From Flavobacterium suaedae (GTDB lineage Bacteria > Bacteroidota > Bacteroidia > Flavobacteriales > Flavobacteriaceae): DNA of 64,000 bases. Each line of letters opens with the position of its first letter. Position 1 is the first letter of the stretch. A model generated the notes under the pieces. It was not told the origin of the DNA. It saw only the letters and a list, made by a program, of their open reading frames with translations, and searched no databases. Location of the stretch: contig NZ_BMJE01000007.1 of NCBI RefSeq assembly GCF_014642915.1, positions 147,447 to 211,446 on the forward strand, read 5' to 3'. Position numbers and translations under genes: made by a program. Below are positions 53,501 through 61,100 of this stretch, one piece after another.

Positions 53501-55434
53501 TACGTTTGTCCGCATTTTTCAACCGCTACAATAACCTTAGCGCCAGGATAGTTAAACTGGTTCCAAAGTATTTCAGCTTGTGTAGTTCCTTGTCCGCTAC
53601 TAACACTACCTACTGTAGCAGGGTCAACACTCCATGTATAAGTGTCGCCATCAGTAAAGTCTACTTCATAGTTTTCATAGCTACTGGCACATACTACATT
53701 AGAACCATCTATATTTAATGTTATGTTTGGAGCAGTAACTGTTTTTGAAATTTTATTTGAAGGACAATTCGGCTCTTTTTTACTTTCTCTCCATGCTCTT
53801 ACAATATAAGGTCCCGGACCGGTAAATGTAACTGAAATCGCATCTCCGTAAGAGCTACCGTTAATAGTTCCGTTTACAACTTCCCAGCCGATTACAGTAC
53901 CGGGAACGGTATTTAAAACGAAATAATCTATAGGAGTTCCTGCGCATGCCTCATCAGGACCTATTATCGCATCAGGAGCAGGTTCTTTATCAACTACGGT
54001 AATTTTATATGCTTCCGGTTCACAGAAAGTACTTCCTGTTACAGAAAGGCTGTACTGCCCTAAGGTATTAAATGTATTACTGAATGAGTTACCCGAACCT
54101 GTAACAGTACCGCCCGGTCCTGTTAATACCCAGTTACCGCTATAACCGGCAGGAAGGTTGTATACTTCGTTACTGTTTAAGCATACAGCATCCGGTCCTG
54201 AAATTTCAACACGAGGTCTAATGCTTATAGTTAATGTTGCTGTACCACCACAGTTTAATAATGTGTTAGTATATGTAGCATTTAATACTACAGTACCCGC
54301 ATTACTATCTGTTTGTAAAACAATTTCATTTCTGTTCTGGTTCTCTATAATGGTAGCACCTGTGCTTCCGCTTGCAAGCGTCCAGTTAAAGTCAGTAGAA
54401 GGCCATTGTGGTAACTTGTATACGTACTGACCGTTAGTACAAACTACTGTTTCACCATCAATAAATCCGTTGTTTTTAACCACAGGAACTTTAATAGTAA
54501 ATGGTCCTTTACAAGGTATCTCACAGTCAGAGCCATCAAATATTATATACCCAAAGCCGCTGTCGTCTACATTATCCCATACTACATCAATAGTAGGTCC
54601 GTTTGGATTAGACGAAGGAGAAAAGTTTCCTCCTATAATATGCCAATTAAAGGCATGGCATTTTTCGGCAATGTAGTCAGGTACAGAATAAGTAGCAACT
54701 TCGCCTTCACAAACTACACTGGGACACTCAATTTCAAAGCCCCCTTCTACAACTTCTACCTTCATGGAGTAAGTAGAAGTACAGTTACAAAGGTTTGTTA
54801 CTGTAAGTGTTACTTCATACCCTCCGGTGTTCATATACTGGTGTGAAGGCTCAAATTCCGATGATGTTGTACCGTCACCAAAATCCCAATAGTAGGACAT
54901 TAATGCAGTACCACCGTTAGTGTTAGAAAGGTTAACGAATTCGTGTACGTCTTCAAGACATACCTCCACAATTTGTTTGCTGGTATCCGGCATTAAACCA
55001 AATAACGCCTCAGGCGAGGTAATGATTTCAATACAAACCTCTTCTTCATACACTTGGGTGCCGTCAGTAACAGTTGCACTTACAGAGCCCCATCCGGCAC
55101 TGCCCCAGTCTACTACACATTGTGTAATATTAGAGCTTACTACAGTACCGCCGGATACATTCCATGTAGTGTTGGTCCAGGTACTGCTGTTACCCGTTAA
55201 GGTATAGGTAACGGTACTGCCTTCGCATACGCGAACACAGTCACCATCTACAATTTCTTCTTCGACAAATTTTTCTCTTTTGTCATCATAAACGAGACAT
55301 CCTGTCTCTGAATCCCATGTAATTGTGATTGCTTGCTGAGCGTAGGTTTTGCCCGCAAAGGTCATTAGCCCAAAGAGGGCGCACAAAAACAGCATACACT
55401 GCCGTTTTCGTGAAATAACGTCATGTTTTTTCAT
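50551..55434 (-). CDS. Giant T9SS-secreted PKD/Ig-repeat protein
   Basis: This 1627-aa protein starts with a signal peptide (MKKHDVISRKRQCMLFLCALFG..TYAQ). It carries PKD domains, e.g. YYWDFGDGTTSSEFEPSHQY near 185 and ITWNFGDGSPEV near 690, and many Ig-like modules starting CxGxxxxY with conserved Cys pairs. The last ~85 residues are a T9SS sorting domain (LLSPNPAQGKVDVHY..FPAGQYIVIMKL). It is probably a surface adhesin or matrix protein. It has no evident terminator towards the next gene, 68 bp away, so it may be co-transcribed with 48509-50482. Confidence 0.9.
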   Translation of the reverse strand: MKKHDVISRKRQCMLFLCALFGLMTFAGKTYAQQAITITWDSETGCLVYDDKREKFVEEEIVDGDCVRVCEGSTVTYTLTGNSSTWTNTTWNVSGGTVVSSNITQCVVDWGSAGWGSVSATVTDGTQVYEEEVCIEIITSPEALFGLMPDTSKQIVEVCLEDVHEFVNLSNTNGGTALMSYYWDFGDGTTSSEFEPSHQYMNTGGYEVTLTVTNLCNCTSTYSMKVEVVEGGFEIECPSVVCEGEVATYSVPDYIAEKCHAFNWHIIGGNFSPSSNPNGPTIDVVWDNVDDSGFGYIIFDGSDCEIPCKGPFTIKVPVVKNNGFIDGETVVCTNGQYVYKLPQWPSTDFNWTLASGSTGATIIENQNRNEIVLQTDSNAGTVVLNATYTNTLLNCGGTATLTISIRPRVEISGPDAVCLNSNEVYNLPAGYSGNWVLTGPGGTVTGSGNSFSNTFNTLGQYSLSVTGSTFCEPEAYKITVVDKEPAPDAIIGPDEACAGTPIDYFVLNTVPGTVIGWEVVNGTINGSSYGDAISVTFTGPGPYIVRAWRESKKEPNCPSNKISKTVTAPNITLNIDGSNVVCASSYENYEVDFTDGDTYTWSVDPATVGSVSSGQGTTQAEILWNQFNYPGAKVIVAVEKCGQTYTQEFLVDVLTTPSVSFVSAPAQICAGNTANFQLSSGLTSGTITWNFGDGSPEVTTYAPGGLSVSHNYSNTGGPSVSHTVTATIDGPNGCLTPLVLNHTINVIPAPVASITPAGRYKICPESSLNETVTVNIQGGLSGITSIEWFRNGTSIQGPNMDPDIVVTSYGSYYAVVTGPAPDYCTTTTNTVRYEGNCGGNPCTITPTPTVSVSAVNNCGTITATGSASPTPDDITWITPSIPDSQTTNNTTGTFVYSEAGQYTIYYRATYGSCTTTRSTTVTVPYIPELRYSVTCGSTPGTYDVTLLDNSNYFPSTPITSWDFYVNGNQQGSGTSNSETVTLAPGTYTLDLTIQGSGYPACSTPSVSLVLPNMPDANFTHDAPRCEDAVISFHPTTINPDYTYAWELEPGVPNLQVEPERVYNPDSTYPVTLTVTNQYGCSSTVTQNITVTPNNLQGVLSGGTSACEGSTITLTYTNTGSITPQTLKWMRGSTLVATTTFPSVTYTATAGGSYWVKVESANGCTYETDRETVTFIKPPAANIDGPDEVCLYEEYTLTTDQGDPTTEYRWYRNGTLQPGYNNQVSITETQSVTGTYTYEVVAQIPDGNGGYCTNSDTHTVTINPLPLPPSITRTLISCDPYVFKLEATASAPGTFTWSNGMDGNIIYVNQGGPYQVRYTNESGCSSTRNIDVPYDPAIHFWTVPTGCYSICEQFLQDASILSGPNTPYEKWVWYRNGNDIMSGSNSLVAPVNLGTYGSGTYSLVLDNGYCDKESGDVNIEISERCRECRFKVEVKDIKPIYDDKKGYCYYAVDFFIDNPFPFPIQITITAPNGDGIFIPSSITAAPGGNVYSVIMIPTGSAGGSVEILFETTIEGKYCFLMRKYDFPDCPNRGKRLAVEEGGKEVNLLLSPNPAQGKVDVHYDFASSLDGDSRTIEIYSLMGVLMNSQELKNVKGSWSAELSRFPAGQYIVIMKLNGSVLTQQALIVE

Positions 55435-55588
55435 GAAAATAATAATTTAGTTGGACAATTATTTTATGTGTAATCGTTTATAAAAATAAATATTATGATA
55501 TAAAGTAAAAAACACAAAATTGTGAATATTCTTCATAAATTTTATTAAAAATGCTTTTTCTTTAAGCTTAGTAGGGGTTAAGCTTAGT

Positions 55589-55608
55589 TATAACATTTTA
55601 ATGTTATA
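55589..55608. promoter_or_regulatory. Inverted repeat upstream of the giant PKD gene
   Basis: TATAACATT-TT-AATGTTATA lies 155 bp upstream of the 1627-aa gene and about 110 bp behind the TIGR03915-like gene, in a very AT-rich spacer that also repeats TTAAGCTTA at 55561 and 55578. Possible operator or weak terminator. Confidence 0.3.
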
Positions 55609-55716
55609 TTGTTATATTTTTATAAAACAAAATGTTTTTTGTTTTTTATTGAAGTTTTATTTTTCGGTTTTTAATATTTAAACGTCTGATATTCAGTAAG
55701 TATTATTGTTTCGAAT

Positions 55717-56493
55717 TTAATTTTCACCTTCTTTTTCGTTAAGGTATTTCCAATATCGTTTTGGTACGTGTTGTAAATGCAGTTTTGTGTTTTTTCGTTC
55801 GGGAATGTTGGTGCTCTTAAAGTAATCTTTCCATAAAGTAGATGAAAGTAGCTCTGTCTCATCTATTACCTCTTCAGGTAATTTTATTTTAGATGTATTT
55901 ATTCCTGCTATAAATTCGTAATTAATTTGGGTTACGGTTTTTAAATTATAATATAAGCCGTACTCTCGTTTTATGTCGTAAATTACCCAGTGTTGGTCTG
56001 CATATCTTTCTTTAAAAAAAGTAGCTATTAACGGGAGTACATTAAAATCGGGCTCAATAGGAGCGTAATAAACATTATCCGCTGTTTTCTGAAAGCGTAT
56101 AAAAGCTTTCATTCGATGCTTTTCCCGGTCTACTTTTCGGGTTGCATTAGCAATAGCTAAAACATAAGGGTTCCCAAAGTTATGTTCTGCACCTTTAGGG
56201 TTGTCAAAAATATAACGGGCAAAGTCAAATAGTTTTTGTAAAACCTCAGGCTGTTCAGATAGGTATGCTTTATAAAACATTTCTAAACCTTGTTTAGATA
56301 ATTTTTTTTCAAGTCCCTTCCATACCCGTTCCGCTTTAGTATCATCAGTATATACTAGAGTGCTTTCATCTAAAAGTGCCGGTTGGTGATATTTTTGCCA
56401 TACCAGTTTTACTGTTTTTGGTTTACGCTCGTAAAACTCGAAAACAGCAGATAGTAAACCATTAAATGAACCATCGAAAACAAAAATTATCAT
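55717..56493 (-). CDS. TIGR03915-family DNA metabolism protein
   Basis: This 258-aa protein matches the family that always accompanies a radical SAM protein (TIGR03915, DUF4130): IFVFDGSFNGLLSAVFEFYERK at the start, FVDREKHRMKAFIRF-like VDREKHRMKAFIRFQ near 118, and PLIATFFKERYADQHWVIYD near 155. In other bacteria it is often fused to a uracil-DNA glycosylase-like domain; here it is free-standing. Its start is 2 bp from the stop of the radical SAM gene, so both are one operon. Function (DNA repair or modification) is inferred from the family name only. Confidence 0.85.
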   Translation of the reverse strand: MIIFVFDGSFNGLLSAVFEFYERKPKTVKLVWQKYHQPALLDESTLVYTDDTKAERVWKGLEKKLSKQGLEMFYKAYLSEQPEVLQKLFDFARYIFDNPKGAEHNFGNPYVLAIANATRKVDREKHRMKAFIRFQKTADNVYYAPIEPDFNVLPLIATFFKERYADQHWVIYDIKREYGLYYNLKTVTQINYEFIAGINTSKIKLPEEVIDETELLSSTLWKDYFKSTNIPERKNTKLHLQHVPKRYWKYLNEKEGEN

Positions 56494-56495
56494 TC

Positions 56496-57755
56496 CTAAA
56501 AAAGACTGAGTTGGTTTTGTGCTATTTTTAAATATTTGCTATTACTTTCGGCTAAAATTTGATTCTTTATAATTAACGGGTCAGGCTCGTTAAGTGAGTA
56601 TGGGGAATCAGCACATTTTATAAAGTGTTTGGCTCGGTTATAAGCAATTCCAAGTTTTTGAAGTTGGTAGCTGCGTAGCCTGCCAAACTTTCGTGCCTGA
56701 ACTATTTTTTTTGCTGAGGTTACACCAATGCCGGGAATTCGGAGTATTAAATTATAGTCAGCTTTATTAATATCAACAGGAAAATGCTCCATATTTCGTA
56801 ATGCCCAGCTTAATTTTGGGTCTATATCGGTGTCCAGGTGTGGGTTGTTAGGGTTAAGCAATTCCCTTACATCATAACCGTAAAAACGCATTAACCAGTC
56901 TGTTTGGTATAATCTGTTTTCACGTAATAAAGGAGGTTGGCTGCCTATGGCGGGCATACGGTTATCGTGGCTTATGGGTATGTAGCCGGAATAGTATACC
57001 CGCTTAAGACTGAAGTTTTTGTAGTAAGTAGCAGCACTATACATGATTTCCATATCTGTTTCAGGTGTTGCGCCTATAACCATTTGGGTGCTTTGCCCTG
57101 CGGGTACAAATTTTGGAGTACTTTTAATAATACCTGTTTTCTTTTCGTTTTTATATTGTGTTATAGTGTTTTGAATGTAGCCTAACGGTTTTTTTACATC
57201 TTCATGCGATTTATCCGGAGCTAAAAGCTTAAGCCCTGTTTCTGTTGGCATTTCCAGATTAATACTCATTCGGTCTGCATACAAACCAGCTTCTTTAAGC
57301 AGTTCTTCGCTGGCACCTGGTATAGTTTTAAGGTGTATATAGCCGTTAAAGCGTTCTTCGGTACGTAGTTTTTTTACTATTCTAACTAAGCGTTCCATAG
57401 TAAAATCGGCATTTTTAAATATACCTGAACTTAAAAATAAACCTTCAATATAGTTACGGCGATAAAAATTCATAGTAAGTTCTACTACTTCCTGAACGGT
57501 AAATGCAGCTCTTTTTACATCATTACTTTTTCGCGAAACGCAAAAAGCACAATCATATATACAATGGTTGGTAAGTAGTATTTTTAATAAAGACACACAT
57601 CTGCCATCTTCTGTATAGGTATGGCAAATACCATTACTACTGTTACCTATGCCTTTGTTAGTGTTTTTTCGGTTGCCTCCGCTGCTTGAACATGAAACAT
57701 CATATTTTGCTGCATCGGCTAAAATACTTAGCTTTTCTCTTATTCTGTCAAACAT
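56496..57755 (-). CDS. Putative DNA modification/repair radical SAM protein (TIGR03916)
   Basis: This 419-aa radical SAM enzyme has the cluster motif CIYDCAFC (Cys65, Cys69, Cys72), and a C-terminal helix-hairpin-helix DNA-binding motif (ILRIPGIGVTSAKKIVQARKFG, near 345-367 in two parts). This combination defines the family known as a DNA modification/repair radical SAM protein. N-terminal extra cysteines (SCSSSGGN, NGIC, GRC) could bind an auxiliary cluster. First gene of a two-gene operon. A -7 box TATTTTTG on the minus strand lies at 57773-57780. Confidence 0.9.
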   Translation of the reverse strand: MFDRIREKLSILADAAKYDVSCSSSGGNRKNTNKGIGNSSNGICHTYTEDGRCVSLLKILLTNHCIYDCAFCVSRKSNDVKRAAFTVQEVVELTMNFYRRNYIEGLFLSSGIFKNADFTMERLVRIVKKLRTEERFNGYIHLKTIPGASEELLKEAGLYADRMSINLEMPTETGLKLLAPDKSHEDVKKPLGYIQNTITQYKNEKKTGIIKSTPKFVPAGQSTQMVIGATPETDMEIMYSAATYYKNFSLKRVYYSGYIPISHDNRMPAIGSQPPLLRENRLYQTDWLMRFYGYDVRELLNPNNPHLDTDIDPKLSWALRNMEHFPVDINKADYNLILRIPGIGVTSAKKIVQARKFGRLRSYQLQKLGIAYNRAKHFIKCADSPYSLNEPDPLIIKNQILAESNSKYLKIAQNQLSLF

Positions 57756-58083
57756 AATAGTATTATTTTCTTCAAAAATAAGAAAATAATCTTAGTTAAT
57801 CTATAGTTAACGATTTAATAAATCACTAAGGTTAGGGAATTTTGTTATTTAGCTGTTATAATTGTGTATTGTCGATTTTACTGGGTGTTAAATGGTGTAA
57901 TGGCTAGCTTTGCGCTTTAACAAAGCGCTTTAGTATTTAAATGGTGAATTTTTGTTATTGGCACAGAGTTGTTAATTTTTTCAGAAAAAACATTAACTTA
58001 GGTTACAATTGTAAGGTTAATACAACTATTTCGCCGAAATTTAGCCAAAACTCACTGGGAAAGGCAGTTATAGTATTTAGTTA

Positions 58084-58091
58084 TATATTTG
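58084..58091 (+). promoter_or_regulatory. -7 element of the giant surface protein gene
   Basis: TATATTTG at 58084-58091, without a TTG at the usual distance. The start near 58098 leaves a leader of about 92 nt. Confidence 0.5.
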
Positions 58092-58137
58092 CCGCTCGTA
58101 AAATCTCAGGTAGACAATAAAAACATTATGTTAGGGG

Positions 58138-58176
58138 GGTAGGGTGCTAAAGCCCTACCTAATATATAAATTAGGT
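58138..58176 (+). promoter_or_regulatory. Two overlapping leader hairpins before the giant gene
   Basis: GGTAGGG (58138-58144) pairs with CCCTACC (58153-58159); ACCTAAT (58157-58163) pairs with ATTAGGT (58170-58176). They share the bases ACC at 58157-58159, so they exclude each other. The second ends 14 bp before the ATG. A leader switch is possible. Confidence 0.45.
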
Positions 58177-58189
58177 GTATAAATAAATT

Positions 58190-61100
58190 ATGAAAAGAAG
58201 TTTACTCTTTTTAGCAGTTTTAGTTTGTTCTTTAAACGTTTTTTCACAGGGTATATCGGTTACGCCGCACCCTCAGAATAACGCTGCGGCAAACAATCAA
58301 TTAGTTAACAATACCTTGCTGAATTATTCTTGTTTGGCTCAGGTTTCTAATGTTACTAAAAGTACAGGAACTGATTTTGGTTACTCACAAGGTAATGGTA
58401 TTGGTACGTTTAACAACACTAATGGTGCTTTTCCTTATGGCTCCGGTGCATTATTAACTTCCGGTAACGCGGTTGGGGCACAAGGCCCTAATACTAATAC
58501 ATCCAGTTTTAGTTCACCTGCATGGGTTGGAGATGCAGATATAAGTACAATTCTTGGTATAAACTCTAAAAATGCCACCGTACTTGAGTTTGATTTTATC
58601 CCGGCAAATTCTACTTTTTCTATAGAATACATTTTTGCTTCAGAGGAATATGGTCAGTACCAATGTGAGTCTAACGACGGTGTGATTATATTGCTTACTA
58701 ATACAACAGCAGGTACACCAACACAAAACGTAGCTGTTTTACCAAACGGAGATCCTGTTTCTGTAGGTAATATAAGAGACATGATAAACAACTCTGATTG
58801 TACTTCAGTTAATCCTGAGTATTTCGGAACTTTTTACGGGGGTGGAGCAGGAGCAACGGCACCAATAAATTATGAGGGACGTACAGTTGAACTTACAGCT
58901 AATGCGACTTTAGTGCCGGGTGATACTTATCATCTAAAAATAGTAGTAGCTGATGATGGTGATACTGACGGAACTGATGGGGAGTATGACTCTGCAGTAT
59001 TTTTCCCTCAGGGAGGTTTTAATTTAGGGCAGGTAGTATTAGGTTTAGATTTAACATCTAATAATAATACAGCATTATGTGAAGGAGATACCTTTACACT
59101 TGATACAGGACTTAGTGATAATGAATCAGACTATACATTTGCTTGGACAAGAAATAATAACCCTATACCGGGCGGTGCTGTTATAACAGGTGACGAACCG
59201 GGTACTTATGCCGTTGAGGTAACTTTAAACGGAACAAGTTGTACTACATCCCAAGATATAGTAATAGAATATGTTTCCCAATTAACTCCGGGAGCACCAA
59301 ATGATTTATACGCATGTAATGATGGAAGTGCCTCGTATACCTATGATTTATCACAAAATACACCTGTTGTAAAACAAGGGCTGCCACCAGCAACTATAGT
59401 AACCTATCACGCTACTGAAACAGAGGCAAATGATGGTACAGGAGGGCTTGGTACAACTTATAATAGCCCGGCAGGTGAAACAGTGTGGGTGAGGGTAAAA
59501 AGCCATAACAGTAGTTGTTATGTTATTATGCCTTTTGACTTATTAACAGTTGAAGCGCCTACTGCAAATCAACCTACTGATTTAATGAATTGTGAAGAAA
59601 CTCAAGGTTCGGGAGAAGCAATTTTTGATCTTTCAATATTAAACGGAACAATATTAGGGTTGCAACCTGTAAATGAAAATACAATACTATATTATACATC
59701 TCAGCAAGATGCTGATGACGCTGTAGATCATATAGAGAATCCGAGTGGTTATGTGGGTACAACCCAAACAATATATGCACGTGTACAAAGAAACTCTAAT
59801 GAAGACTGTTATAGTGTTACTTCATTTGAACTTACGGTAGTGCCACTACCTGATTTAGAACAACCTGATGATGTTTTTGCTTGTAACAGTTATATATTAC
59901 CTGCCCTTACCACAGGGAGTTATTATACAGGAACAGGAGGAACAGGAAGTATGATTGCTGAGGGAGAGGAAATAATAGCTTCACAAACTATATATATATA
60001 TGCTGAAAACCAGCAGGGAAGTACTACATGTGCCAGCCAGGTAGAGTTTGATATTGAGATAGTCTCGGTAACTTCAACTCCTGAAGATGTTTCAGTTTGT
60101 GGTAGTTATACTCTGCCCGATCTTCCTTCAGGACAGTTTTATTATAACGGTCCTGATGGTACAGGAGGAGAAATTCCCGAAGGAACTGAAATAACTGCTA
60201 CACAAGTTGTTTATTTCTATATACCTACAGCAGCAGAATGTACAGGAGACAGTAGTTTTACTGTAACAATAACAGAAGAGCCGGTTATTAGTAATCCTGG
60301 AGATATTGAAGAATGTGGTTCTTATATATTACCTGTGTTACCTGCAGACCAAAACTACTATACTGAAGCAAACGGAGGTGGGACACAACTTACAGGAGGG
60401 ACTGAGGTAACTACCAGTCAAACAATTTATATATATGCTGAAAATACAAATAACCCTGCCTGTAATGCAGAGGAAAGTTTTGAAGTAGTAATAAACGATT
60501 TCCAAATAGATGAAATTTTAGATGTTACCCGATGCGGTACTTATGTACTACCTGAGCTTACAGTAGGTAGTTATTATACAGGAGCTGGTGGTACCGGTAC
60601 ACAGCTTGCAGAAGGGACTGTTCTAACATCTTCACAAACTATATATGTATATGCGTCAAGTTCAGATGGAGCTTGTTCTGATGAGGAAAGTTTTGAGTTG
60701 ACAATAAATCCTTTACCTGTTATAGATTTTATTCCGAACGTTACTACATGTACGAGTTATATTTTGCCTGATAACTTACCTTCCGGAGCTAATTATTACA
60801 CTCAGTCAGGAGGGCAGGGGAATATAATTCCTCCGGGCACCGAAATAACAGCTTCACAAACAATATATGCTTGGGCTACTAATTCTTTTGGCTGTGCAAG
60901 GCAACGTATTTTTCAGGTTGTTATAATAGAAGCCGATGATTATAACCCGGGTTATATAGAGGTGTGTGAAAATGACGGATATGAATTAGCAGCAATTCCT
61001 GCAGGGGGGTATTATACTCAGTCAGGAGGGGAAGGTACACAGCTTTCTCCGGGTACGGTCATTACAACTTCACAAACAATATTTATATATATAGAATCTA

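Larger units (their letters stand above)
57756..58189. other. Intergenic region: two divergent promoters and hairpins
   Basis: It holds the radical-SAM -7 box (57773-57780), a perfect hairpin GCGCTTT / AAAGCGC with loop AAC (57912-57928), the -7 box TATATTTG (58084-58091) for the giant gene, and a leader with two overlapping hairpins (58138-58176). No gene of notable size is seen. Confidence 0.7.
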
